NCBI GenBank assembly: GCA_017464645.1
Contig: JAFTZF010000001.1
Location: 3,619-67,618, forward strand
Reading direction: 5' to 3'
DNA: 64,000 nt
Origin: Lachnospiraceae bacterium
Lineage (GTDB): Bacteria; Bacillota_A; Clostridia; Lachnospirales; Lachnospiraceae
Positions 25,182 through 33,589 of the stretch are shown here, piece after piece. The position numbers were made by a program, and so were the translations under genes. How positions within the stretch are numbered: position 1 is the stretch's first letter; each line of letters opens with the position of its first letter. The notes under the pieces were generated by a model. The model was not told the DNA's origin, did no database searches, and saw only the letters and a list, made by a program, of their open reading frames with translations.

Positions 25182-25615
25182 AAGCAAAAGAAGAATTCAG
25201 ACCGAAAATCGTAGCTTTCTGCTGTAACTGGTGCAGCTACGCAGGAGCAGACTTAGCCGGCAGCAGCCGACTGACCTATCCGGCAGATGTAAAGATCATC
25301 CGCGTTCCCTGTTCCTGCCGTGTAAACCCCATGTTCATCCTGCGGGCATTTGAGAAAGGTGCAGACGGCGTGATCCTGTGCGGATGCCACCCGGGTGACT
25401 GCCATTACAGCACCGGTAATTACTACGCAAGAAGACGTATGACACTGCTGTTTTCCATGCTGGATTACATGGGAGTGGAAAACGGACGTACAAGAGTAGA
25501 GTGGGTTTCCGCTGCAGAAGGTGTGAAATTCTCACAGACCATGAATGAGTTTGTGGAAAAGATTCAGTCTCTTGGAAAAAATGTAAGATTGGGGGATTTG
25601 AGATGCAGGAATTAA
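25172..25615 (+). CDS. MvhD/FlxD-like [2Fe-2S] subunit
   Basis: 147 residues of the hydrogenase delta-subunit (MvhD) family, which binds one [2Fe-2S] cluster and links an electron-input module to HdrA. Cysteine motifs FCCNWCSYAGAD, VPCSCRVNP and GCHPGDCHY are all present. No hydrogenase large or small subunit is nearby, so the input partner is the Flx-like NADH module that follows, not H2. Start and stop both overlap their neighbours, indicating tight coupling in the complex. Confidence 0.9.
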   Translation: MSIEAKEEFRPKIVAFCCNWCSYAGADLAGSSRLTYPADVKIIRVPCSCRVNPMFILRAFEKGADGVILCGCHPGDCHYSTGNYYARRRMTLLFSMLDYMGVENGRTRVEWVSAAEGVKFSQTMNEFVEKIQSLGKNVRLGDLRCRN

Positions 25616-26577
25616 TCAATCGTGCAAAAGAACTGCTGGCAGACGGAACCGTGACCCGCGTTCTGGGCTGGAGAGCAGGCGATTTGCCTTATAATCCGGA
25701 ACCTGCTTACTTTGAGACAGAAGAATCCCTGAAAGATTTCGTGTACAACGGATTCTGCGGAGCCAATTTAAGCAAGTATCTGATCGAAGCTTCCAAATGG
25801 GAAGGAAAGACCCTGGTTTGCCTGAAGCCCTGCGATACATACAGCTTCAATCAGCTGATTAAAGAGCATCGTATTGAAAGAGAAAAGGTTTACATCATCG
25901 GTGTTGGCTGCAAAGGCAAGCTGGACATCGAAAAGATCAAAGCCATGGGTATCAAAGGTATCCGGTCCATCCAGGGCGCAGAGATGACCGATGACGCAGA
26001 AGAACTGAAGATCCAGACCATCTACGGCGAAAAGACCTGTGCTTACAAGGATGCTATGCTGGAGAGATGCCACGTGTGCAAGGGCAAAGAGCACAAGGTT
26101 TATGACGAGCTGATCGGTGAGTCCAAGGATACCAAGGATGCAGAGCGTTTTGCAGAGGTAGAGCGTATCGAGGCCATGAGCCCCGAAGAGAAGTTTGCAT
26201 ACTTCCGGAGCGAGCTGAGCAAATGTATCCGCTGCAATGCCTGCAGAAACGTATGTCCTGCATGCAGCTGCCGCAAGTGCGTATTTGACAGCACCAAGTT
26301 CGACAGCGCCCAGAAGGCAAATGTGGATTCCTTTGAAGAGAAGATGTTCCACATCATCCGTGCCTTCCATGTGGCAGGAAGATGTACCGACTGCGGCGAA
26401 TGCAGCCGTGTATGTCCCCAGGGTATTCCGCTCCACCTGTTCAACCGCAAATTCATTAAGGATATCAATGAGTTCTACGGTGAGTATCAGGCGGGAGAAG
26501 ATATTGACGCAAAAGCACCGCTGACCAACTTCACATTTGATGATGTGGAGCCTGGCATTGTAGGAAAGAGGGGGTAA
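25603..26577 (+). CDS. FlxB-like iron-sulfur subunit
   Basis: 324 residues. The N-terminal 190 residues resemble the FrhB/Flx-type fold with scattered cysteines (LKPCDTY, GVGCKGK, CHVCKG). A dicluster ferredoxin domain with CIRCNACRNVCPACSCRKC and CTDCGECSRVCPQG follows near 205-275. It sits between the MvhD-like subunit and a second dicluster protein, as in Flx gene sets of sulfate reducers and clostridia. Role inferred: relay of electrons from the NADH-oxidising FAD subunit towards HdrA. Which of the two dicluster proteins is B and which is C is assigned by order only. Confidence 0.78.
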   Translation: MQELINRAKELLADGTVTRVLGWRAGDLPYNPEPAYFETEESLKDFVYNGFCGANLSKYLIEASKWEGKTLVCLKPCDTYSFNQLIKEHRIEREKVYIIGVGCKGKLDIEKIKAMGIKGIRSIQGAEMTDDAEELKIQTIYGEKTCAYKDAMLERCHVCKGKEHKVYDELIGESKDTKDAERFAEVERIEAMSPEEKFAYFRSELSKCIRCNACRNVCPACSCRKCVFDSTKFDSAQKANVDSFEEKMFHIIRAFHVAGRCTDCGECSRVCPQGIPLHLFNRKFIKDINEFYGEYQAGEDIDAKAPLTNFTFDDVEPGIVGKRG

Positions 26578-26580
26578 TGT

Positions 26581-27612
26581 ATGTATAAGATCAAAAAAGA
26601 AAATCTGACCGCATTATTCCAGTTGATTGCAAAAGAGCAGGAGCTGTATCTGCCCGTAGAAGTGAGCGGACAGGTAAATTTCAAAGCCTGGACTGAGGAT
26701 GCAAAGGTAGATCTTACAACCTTAAAGACTGTAAAATCTCCCAAAGACGCATTCTTCCCCCAGAGCGAGACGCTCTATTCCGTAAAGAGAGAGGGCAAGA
26801 ACATTCACATTGAGCCGGAAGCACTGCAGGATCAGAGCTTTGTAGTATTCGGCATGAAGGCCTGTGATATCAAGGGCATCGAAGTTTTGGACAAAGTATT
26901 CTTAGCTGAGCCGGTGGATACCTTCTATGCAGCCAGAAGAGCCCACGGAACCATCGTGGCTCTGGCCTGCCATGAGCCGGAAGAGTCCTGCTTCTGCAGC
27001 GTATTCGGCGTAGACCCGGCAGATCCCTCCAAAGCTGCAGCAGATGTGGCTCTGTGGGATGTGGAAGACGGCTACTGCTGGAAAGCTCTCACGGAAAAGG
27101 GTGAGGTGCTCACTGAGCTGGCAAAATCTCTGCTGGAAGCAGGGGACGAGGCAGAGGTAGACGCTGAAATGGCTTCCATCCGGGCCATCGTAGAAAAGCT
27201 TCCCTACACAGACCTGTCCTTAGAAGGCTGGGGCGGCGAGGCACTGAAAGACAAATTCGATTCTCCCCTGTGGGATGAATTATACAAACCCTGCCTGGCA
27301 TGCGGCACCTGTACCTTTGTATGCCCCACCTGTCAGTGCTACGATATTAAAGACTATGATACCGGACATGGCGTACAGAGATACCGCTGCTGGGACTCCT
27401 GTATGTATTCCGACTTCACCATGATGGCTCACGGCAATAACCGTACCAGCCAGCTGCAGAGATTCCGTCAGCGCTTTATGCACAAGCTGGTGTACTTCCC
27501 GGCCAACAACGATGGCATGTACTCCTGTGTAGGCTGCGGACGCTGCGTGGAAAAATGTCCGTCTGCTTTGAATATTGTGAAAGTGATAAAAAAATTTGGA
27601 GGTGACAAGTAA
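26581..27612 (+). CDS. FlxC-like iron-sulfur subunit (AsrA-like)
   Basis: 343 residues, dicluster ferredoxin protein related to anaerobic sulfite reductase subunit A and hydrogenase accessory electron carriers. The N-terminal domain (about 1-230) contains VFGMKACDIKGIEVLD and CHEPEESCFCSVFG. The C-terminal motifs are CLACGTCTFVCPTCQC near 238 and CVGCGRCVEKCPSAL near 320. Its stop overlaps the next start (TAATG). Probably carries electrons between the FAD/NAD subunit and the rest of the complex. Confidence 0.8.
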   Translation: MYKIKKENLTALFQLIAKEQELYLPVEVSGQVNFKAWTEDAKVDLTTLKTVKSPKDAFFPQSETLYSVKREGKNIHIEPEALQDQSFVVFGMKACDIKGIEVLDKVFLAEPVDTFYAARRAHGTIVALACHEPEESCFCSVFGVDPADPSKAAADVALWDVEDGYCWKALTEKGEVLTELAKSLLEAGDEAEVDAEMASIRAIVEKLPYTDLSLEGWGGEALKDKFDSPLWDELYKPCLACGTCTFVCPTCQCYDIKDYDTGHGVQRYRCWDSCMYSDFTMMAHGNNRTSQLQRFRQRFMHKLVYFPANNDGMYSCVGCGRCVEKCPSALNIVKVIKKFGGDK

Positions 27613-28484
27613 TGAGTGAACAGAACAAGAACCATGAATGTACCTGTCATCAGAATTATACACTGGATACCCTGATCCCCCAGGTTGGTGTCATTACAGA
27701 CATCCGCCAGGAGACCCCGGATGTAAAGACCTTCCGTGTCAATGCGCCTGAGGGAGGCAAGCTGTTCGAGCATATGCCCGGCCAGTGTGCTATGGTATGC
27801 GGCCCCGGTGTCAGTGAAGGTATGTTTTCCATTACCTCTTCACCCACCAACAAAGAATTCCAGGAGTTCAGTATCAAGAGATGCGGCTCTCTGACCGAGT
27901 ATCTCCACAGCCTTCAGGTAGGAGATCAGATCACGGTCCGGGGACCCTACGGAAACCACTTCCCGGTGGAGACTGAGCTGAAGGGCAAGAACCTGTTGTT
28001 CATTGCCGGAGGTATCGGTCTTGCGCCCCTTCGTTCCGTGATCAACTATGTACTGGACAATCGTGAGAACTACGGAACCGTTGATATTCTCTACGGATCC
28101 CGTTCTGCAGATGACCTGGTACAGCTGAAGGAGATCCAGGAAGTCTGGATGAAGACAGAAGGTGTCAATGTATATCTGACCATTGACCGTGAACAGGAAG
28201 GCTGGGATGGCCATGTAGGCTTCGTGCCCTCTTACCTGAAAGAAATCGGTTTCACCACAGACAAAGTAGCACTGGTTTGCGGACCGCCCATTATGATCAA
28301 GTTCGTTCTGGCCGGACTGCAGGAGCTTGGTTTCACCAAAGAACAGGTCTACACCACACTGGAGCTTCGTATGAAGTGCGGTATCGGCAAATGCGGCCGC
28401 TGCAACATCGGTTCCAAATATGTGTGCAAGGATGGCCCGGTATTCCGCTTTGATGAGATCGACGAGTTGCCGAATGAGTACTAG
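27612..28484 (+). CDS. FlxA-like FAD/NAD(P)-binding reductase subunit
   Basis: 290 residues of the ferredoxin-NADP reductase superfamily, AsrB/hydrogenase-gamma type. The FAD site is near MFSITSSP (about residue 75), the pyridine-nucleotide loop is AGGIGLAPLRS near 125-135, and a C-terminal [2Fe-2S] cluster is held by CGIGKCGRCNIGSKYVC. It is the only NAD(P)H-binding subunit in the cluster and so the presumed electron entry, oxidising NADH for the Hdr core. The NADH or NADPH choice cannot be fixed from sequence. Confidence 0.87.
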   Translation: MSEQNKNHECTCHQNYTLDTLIPQVGVITDIRQETPDVKTFRVNAPEGGKLFEHMPGQCAMVCGPGVSEGMFSITSSPTNKEFQEFSIKRCGSLTEYLHSLQVGDQITVRGPYGNHFPVETELKGKNLLFIAGGIGLAPLRSVINYVLDNRENYGTVDILYGSRSADDLVQLKEIQEVWMKTEGVNVYLTIDREQEGWDGHVGFVPSYLKEIGFTTDKVALVCGPPIMIKFVLAGLQELGFTKEQVYTTLELRMKCGIGKCGRCNIGSKYVCKDGPVFRFDEIDELPNEY

Positions 28485-28510
28485 AATTACGTTGGAAAGG
28501 AAAAAAGAAA

Positions 28511-29185
28511 ATGGCAGATATGATTAACGTATATTTATATGGTAAAAAGTATGAAGTTCCATCTGATTTGACCATCATGGAAGCTTTTGAATACGCAGGT
28601 TACCAGCTGGTTCGTGGTTGTGGCTGCAGAAACGGTTTCTGCGGTGCCTGTGCTACCATTTACAGGATCAAGGGACAGAATGAACTGAAAGGCTGTCTGG
28701 CATGCTCTACTAAGGTAGAGGACAACATGTGCGTAGCCACCTTACCCTTCTTCCCTCTGGAAAAGAAGATTTATGATATCACTGAGATCAAACCCACACA
28801 GCAGGTTATGATGCAGCTGTATCCGGAGATTTACGCATGTGTAGGCTGTAATGCCTGTACAAAGGCATGTACACAGGATCTGAATGTAATGCAGTACATT
28901 GCCCATGCTCAGAGAGGCGAGTTTGAAGAGTGTGCAGAGCTGTCCTTCGACTGCGTTATGTGCGGTGTATGTTCCTCCCGCTGTCCCGCAGGCATTTCTC
29001 ATCCCCAGGTTGCTCTTCTGGCAAGAAGACTTACAGGTAAGTATCTGAAACCGGAAGCAGAGCATCTGACCAAGAGAGTAGAGGAAATCGAGAACGGCGA
29101 TTGCCAGGCAATGATCGAAGCGATTATGGCAAAACCCTTAGCAGAGTTAAAAGAGCTTTACAATACCAGAGATATTGAGAAGTAA
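28511..29185 (+). CDS. frdB: Fumarate reductase iron-sulfur subunit
   Basis: 224 residues. The N-terminal [2Fe-2S] ferredoxin domain has CGCRNGFCGAC and a fourth Cys at KGCLAC. Two C-terminal motifs, CVGCNACTKACTQ and CVMCGVCSSRCPAG, both have four cysteines, so two [4Fe-4S] clusters are expected rather than the [4Fe-4S]/[3Fe-4S] pair of membrane enzymes. It carries no CCG domain, unlike methanogen TfrB; that part may be supplied by the separate HdrB. It lies 12 bases before the flavoprotein gene. Confidence 0.85.
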   Translation: MADMINVYLYGKKYEVPSDLTIMEAFEYAGYQLVRGCGCRNGFCGACATIYRIKGQNELKGCLACSTKVEDNMCVATLPFFPLEKKIYDITEIKPTQQVMMQLYPEIYACVGCNACTKACTQDLNVMQYIAHAQRGEFEECAELSFDCVMCGVCSSRCPAGISHPQVALLARRLTGKYLKPEAEHLTKRVEEIENGDCQAMIEAIMAKPLAELKELYNTRDIEK

Positions 29186-29197
29186 GGAGGACGAAAA

Positions 29198-30817
29198 ATG
29201 AGTTTACCATATACAGCTGAGATGATGGAATCTATCAAAAAAGTAGAAGCCGGCAGAGCTGCTCGTATCGGTTTTGAACCCAGACGTATGACAGCAGATG
29301 AAAAGACCGCGCTTCTGGAAGCATTCCATCCGGATTATAACCTGGACACCTTTGAGGAGATCAAGGTTGGCCCCAACGCAGGCGAGAAGGCACCCAAGGA
29401 ATTGGTTGAGATCCTTCAGGGCGAAAGCAGGATCAAAGGTCTGGACCTGGATCTGTCCAAGCCGGACTATGATGTAGATGTACTGGTTATCGGTGGCGGC
29501 GGAGCCGGTTCTTCCGCAGCCATCGAGGCAAACGAGGCCGGTGCAAATGTAATGATCGTTACCAAGCTTCGTATCGGTGATGCAAACACCATGATGGCAG
29601 AGGGCGGTATTCAGGCTGCTGACAAAGAAAATGACTCCCCCGCACAGCATTATCTGGATGTCATGGGCGGCGGCCATTTCGCAAATGTGCCGGAGCTGGT
29701 AGAAAAACTGGTTTGTGACGGCCCTATTGCAGTAAACTGGCTGGACAAATTAGGTGTATTATTCGATAAAGACGAAAACGGCAGAATGATCACCACCCAC
29801 GGCGGCGGTACTTCCCGTAAGAGGATGCATGCTGCAGCTGACTATTCCGGTGCAGAGATCATGCGTGTATTAAGAGATGAAGTACTGAACAGAGGGATCC
29901 CGGTAGTGGATTTCACTGCAGCCATCGAGATCATCAAGGATACCGACGGAAAGGCAGCAGGTGCAGTGCTCCTGAACATGGAGACCAATGAGATCCTGAT
30001 CGCCAGAGCAAAGACAGTGATCATTGCTACCGGTGGTGCAGGCCGTATGCATTATCAGGGATTCCCCACCTCCAACCATTACGGTGCAACTGCTGACGGT
30101 CTTGTTCTTGCATACCGTGCAGGCGCTTCCCTGTTGTATCAGGATACACTGCAGTATCATCCCACAGGTGTAGCGTTCCCCTCTCAGATCTACGGTGCGC
30201 TGGTAACCGAAAAGGTTCGTTCCATGGGTGCTATGTTCGTAAACAAAGACGGCGAAGTATTCATGCATCCCCTGGAGACCAGAGACGTGGCTGCTTCCGG
30301 TATCATCAGAGAGTGCAAGGAGAGAGGAAAGGGTGTACAGACCCCCACCGCAGAAGGCATCTGGCTTGACACTCCCATGATCGATATGATCCACGGAGAA
30401 GGCACTCTGGAGAAGAGACTGCCGGGTATGCTCCGTATGTACTTAAGATGCGGTATCGATATGCGTAAGGTGCCCATCGTAATTTATCCGACCCTGCATT
30501 ACCAGAACGGCGGTATCAAGATTTCCGTAAACGGTATGTCTGAAGTAGAAAACCTGTATGTAGCAGGCGAGGCAGTAGGAGGAATCCATGGCAGAAACAG
30601 ACTGATGGGCAACTCCCTGCTGGATATTATCGTATTCGGACGCAATGCCGGAAAAGAAGCAGGCGCAAAATGCAAAGAAGTTCAGTTGAAGGAGCTGACA
30701 CTGTCCCACGTGGATGATTTCTCTAAGATGCTCAAAGATGCAGGTATCGAACCGAAGGTTGTATCCCCCAAATTATTGCCGGACTACAGACCCGAAGGCG
30801 TAACAAGATTAAACTAG
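29198..30817 (+). CDS. frdA: Fumarate reductase flavoprotein subunit (soluble type)
   Basis: 539 residues. The FAD fingerprint GGGGAGSSAAIEANEAGA is near residue 92. Catalytic segments are intact: HGGGTSRKR, QYHPTG, ETRDVAASGIIRE with the proton-relay Arg, HYQNGGI and RNRLMGNSLLD. Where membrane FrdA/SdhA have the covalent-FAD His (SHTVAAEGG) this protein reads ANTMMAEGG, so FAD is probably non-covalent. No signal peptide and no FrdC/FrdD anchor genes are present, so it should act in the cytoplasm. An N-terminal extension of about 80 residues precedes the FAD domain. Operon context favours fumarate to succinate. Confidence 0.88.
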   Translation: MSLPYTAEMMESIKKVEAGRAARIGFEPRRMTADEKTALLEAFHPDYNLDTFEEIKVGPNAGEKAPKELVEILQGESRIKGLDLDLSKPDYDVDVLVIGGGGAGSSAAIEANEAGANVMIVTKLRIGDANTMMAEGGIQAADKENDSPAQHYLDVMGGGHFANVPELVEKLVCDGPIAVNWLDKLGVLFDKDENGRMITTHGGGTSRKRMHAAADYSGAEIMRVLRDEVLNRGIPVVDFTAAIEIIKDTDGKAAGAVLLNMETNEILIARAKTVIIATGGAGRMHYQGFPTSNHYGATADGLVLAYRAGASLLYQDTLQYHPTGVAFPSQIYGALVTEKVRSMGAMFVNKDGEVFMHPLETRDVAASGIIRECKERGKGVQTPTAEGIWLDTPMIDMIHGEGTLEKRLPGMLRMYLRCGIDMRKVPIVIYPTLHYQNGGIKISVNGMSEVENLYVAGEAVGGIHGRNRLMGNSLLDIIVFGRNAGKEAGAKCKEVQLKELTLSHVDDFSKMLKDAGIEPKVVSPKLLPDYRPEGVTRLN

Positions 30818-30829
30818 GGGGCGTAAAAA

Positions 30830-31981
30830 ATGAATATTCTGACATGGTTTCAGGAAAGTGTGATGAGCAACAGCATGATGATCGTGTTTTTGATCGCAGT
30901 CATCGGCTATCTGGTAGGAAGAATCCGTATCTGCGGATTGGATCTGGGTACAGCAGGTATTTTGCTGGTGGCACTGGTATTTGGTCATTTTGGTGTGGAA
31001 GTTCCGTCTATCGTAAGGGAAATGGGTCTCATCTGTTTTGTAACGGCAGTAGGCTTTATCGCAGGACCCAAGTTCTTCCGGAACTTTAAGTTAAATGCCA
31101 AGTCTTATGTACTTCTTGGACTGATTGTCATTGCGGCAGGCGCATTGACTTGTGTGGCCACCATCCTGATTTTCGGTGTACCCACCGATATCAGTGTGGG
31201 TATGATGTCCGGTGCACTGACCAGTACTCCGGGTCTGGCAGCAGCTCTGGAGGCAACCGGATCTGATGCGGCTTCCGTAGGTTACGGTATTGCATATCCC
31301 TTTGGTGTAGTAGGTGTAGTGCTGTTTGTACAGCTGATTCCGAAATTGCTAAAAGTAGATATGGACGCAGAGCGTGCAAAATTTGAATCCGTAGCCAATG
31401 TAAAAGTGGAAGGCCGGCAGAAGAAACTTCTGGATGTGGATCCTATGGGCTTCTTTGCCTTTGGTCTGGCCATTGTATTGGGCATCATTCTGGCAAAGAT
31501 TGAGATACCCCTGCCGGGCGGCGGAGTGTTTGCGCTGGGAACTTCCGGCGGTCCATTGATCGCAGGTCTGGTTCTGGGACATTTTGGCCATGTGGGTCCC
31601 GTAAATGTAAAAGTAGAAAAACGAATTCTGGAGTGCATGCGTGAATTTGGTCTGGCACTGTTCCTGCTGGGTGCAGGCGTACAGGCCGGTGCAGGCTTTG
31701 TAGAGATATTAAAAGAACACGGAGCACTGCTGTTCCTGTACGGAGCGCTGATGACCACTGTTCCCATGCTGCTGGGCTATGTGTTTGCAGTGAAGGTACT
31801 GAAGCTGAGTGTATTGAATGCGCTGGGCTCTATCTGCGGCGGTATGACCAGTACACCGGCTCTGGGAACCCTGATTCGTGTAGCAGGAACCGATGATGTG
31901 GCAAGTGCTTATGCAGCTACTTATCCGGTGGCACTGGTTATGGTAGTGCTTTCCTGCCAGTTTATCGGCATCTTCCTGTAG
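30830..31981 (+). CDS. AAE-family transporter, probable succinate exporter
   Basis: 383 residues with about ten membrane helices and an internal duplication: GALTSTPGLAAALEATG in the first half and GGMTSTPALGTLIRVAG in the second, the signature of the aspartate:alanine exchanger family (AspT, YidE, YbjL, SucE). SucE of Corynebacterium exports succinate. Placed between fumarate reductase and fumarase, this copy most likely exports the succinate made by the pathway; C4-dicarboxylate exchange is the alternative. It lacks the central TrkA-C domains of larger AAE proteins. AGGGGG precedes the ATG. Confidence 0.83.
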   Translation: MNILTWFQESVMSNSMMIVFLIAVIGYLVGRIRICGLDLGTAGILLVALVFGHFGVEVPSIVREMGLICFVTAVGFIAGPKFFRNFKLNAKSYVLLGLIVIAAGALTCVATILIFGVPTDISVGMMSGALTSTPGLAAALEATGSDAASVGYGIAYPFGVVGVVLFVQLIPKLLKVDMDAERAKFESVANVKVEGRQKKLLDVDPMGFFAFGLAIVLGIILAKIEIPLPGGGVFALGTSGGPLIAGLVLGHFGHVGPVNVKVEKRILECMREFGLALFLLGAGVQAGAGFVEILKEHGALLFLYGALMTTVPMLLGYVFAVKVLKLSVLNALGSICGGMTSTPALGTLIRVAGTDDVASAYAATYPVALVMVVLSCQFIGIFL

Positions 31982-32024
31982 CATGGCAGTGTATAATTAA
32001 GAAGTGTTTTGGAGGTAACAACTC

Positions 32025-32867
32025 ATGCGTGAGATTACAGCACAGCAGATCACAGATGTTGTGGAAAAATTATGTATCGAAGCAAACCAGTTCCTTCCCA
32101 AGGATGTGCAGGGCGCGATTCGCCGCTGCCGTGCCTGTGAGGACTGGGAGATCGCCCAGGGAGTTCTGGACAAGATCATTACCAACTTTGAGATCGCAGA
32201 GCAGGAGCAGGTCCCCATTTGCCAGGATACCGGCATGGCCTGTGTATTTCTGGAGATCGGCCAGGACGTACATATTGTAGGCGGCGACTTAAGAGAAGCC
32301 GTAGACGAAGGTGTGCGCCGTGGTTATGACAAGGGCTACCTGAGAAAATCTGTAGTAAAAGACCCTGTTCGTCGCGGCAACACCGGTGACAACACACCGG
32401 CTATGCTCTACACGGAGATCGTTCCCGGCGAGCAGATCAAAATAACCGTAGGCCCCAAGGGCTTTGGAAGTGAGAATATGAGTGCGATCCGCATGTTCAA
32501 GCCCTCTGCAGGCATTGAAGGCATCAAGGATTTTATTCTGGAGACTGTAGAAGCAGCAGGCCCCAATCCCTGCCCGCCCATGGTAGTAGGTGTAGGAATC
32601 GGCGGTACCTTTGACAAATGTGCCCTGCTGGCCAAGAAGGCTCTCATGCGCAGTACCGATGTGCGCAACGGAGATCCCTACTACGCAGCACTGGAAGAGG
32701 AGATGCTGGAGAAGATCAATAAGCTGGGTATCGGACCTCAGGGCTTTGGCGGCAAGACCACCGCTCTGGCACTGAACATCGAGACTATGCCCACTCATAT
32801 TGCCGGCATGCCCTGTGCAGTCAATATCAACTGTCATGTAACACGTCATCAGTCGGAGGTGATCTAA
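32025..32867 (+). CDS. Fumarase class I, alpha subunit
   Basis: 280 residues, the [4Fe-4S]-binding part of a two-subunit, oxygen-sensitive fumarase. The three cluster cysteines are likely those in PICQDTGMAC, GPNPCPP and GTFDKCALLAKK. The same family includes L(+)-tartrate dehydratase alpha; the mdh and frd neighbours favour malate/fumarate interconversion. TTGGAGGT lies before the ATG. It is followed by the beta subunit with a single base between stop and start. Confidence 0.92.
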   Translation: MREITAQQITDVVEKLCIEANQFLPKDVQGAIRRCRACEDWEIAQGVLDKIITNFEIAEQEQVPICQDTGMACVFLEIGQDVHIVGGDLREAVDEGVRRGYDKGYLRKSVVKDPVRRGNTGDNTPAMLYTEIVPGEQIKITVGPKGFGSENMSAIRMFKPSAGIEGIKDFILETVEAAGPNPCPPMVVGVGIGGTFDKCALLAKKALMRSTDVRNGDPYYAALEEEMLEKINKLGIGPQGFGGKTTALALNIETMPTHIAGMPCAVNINCHVTRHQSEVI

Positions 32868-32868
32868 T

Positions 32869-33429
32869 ATGGAAAAACACATTCAGCTTCCCTTAACAGA
32901 GGAACTTGCAAAGACCCTTCACGCCGGCGACAGTGTTTACCTGACCGGTACCATTTATACATCCCGTGACGCAGGTCACAAGAGAATGTGCGAAGCCCTT
33001 GCCCGGGGCGAAGAGCTTCCCTTTGATCCTACCGATGCAACCATCTACTATGTAGGACCTACACCCGCAAAGCCGGGCCAGGTCATTGGTTCTGCAGGCC
33101 CCACCACCAGCGGCCGTATGGACGCCTATGCGCCCACCATGATGTCCGTAGGTGCCCGTGGCATGATCGGTAAAGGCGCCCGCCTTCCGGAAGTTGTAGA
33201 TGCCATGAAGAAATACCACGGTGTTTACTTTGGAGCTATCGGCGGTGCAGGCGCACTGCTTGCAAAATGCATCAAAAAGGCTGAGTTGATCGCATACGAA
33301 GATCTGGGTGCAGAGGCTCTGCGCAAACTCTATGTAGAGGATATGCCGCTGGTTGTCATCATCGACAGCCAAGGCAACAATCTCTATGAGATGGGTAAAG
33401 CCGAGTATCTGGCGAAACAGGAGAAATAA
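32869..33429 (+). CDS. Fumarase class I, beta subunit
   Basis: 186 residues, the C-terminal half of class I fumarases as a separate chain. Typical segments are LTGTIYTSRDAGHKRM, YYVGPTPAKPGQVIGSAGPT, TSGRMD, GKGARLP and GAIGGAGALLA. Last gene of the 13-gene operon. With the alpha subunit it dehydrates malate to fumarate. A hairpin follows the stop. Confidence 0.93.
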   Translation: MEKHIQLPLTEELAKTLHAGDSVYLTGTIYTSRDAGHKRMCEALARGEELPFDPTDATIYYVGPTPAKPGQVIGSAGPTTSGRMDAYAPTMMSVGARGMIGKGARLPEVVDAMKKYHGVYFGAIGGAGALLAKCIKKAELIAYEDLGAEALRKLYVEDMPLVVIIDSQGNNLYEMGKAEYLAKQEK

Positions 33430-33438
33430 GAAGAGACA

Positions 33439-33464
33439 GAAGAGACTGCTGCGGCAGTCTCTTC
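33439..33464 (+). terminator. Hairpin at the end of the fumarate operon
   Basis: Perfect 11-bp stem GAAGAGACTGC/GCAGTCTCTTC with a four-base loop 9 bases after the fumarase stop. The T-run is poor, so termination may be partial or the hairpin may protect the mRNA end. Confidence 0.55.
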
Positions 33465-33589
33465 TAGCTCTACAGGAAATCCTGTAAGGCGAAAAGTGCT
33501 GCCACTCAAGCTGTTTTACTAAGATACACAAGCTGGTCGGGCCGTGCCTGACAGATAGATTAAGAATAAGACAAAGGGGAGGCGGCTTT

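Noticed and set aside
22008..29185. Cluster as a hydrogenase-linked (Mvh) heterodisulfide reductase
   Set aside because: Only the MvhD-like subunit is present; there is no NiFe large or small subunit, and an NAD(P)H-binding subunit takes that place.
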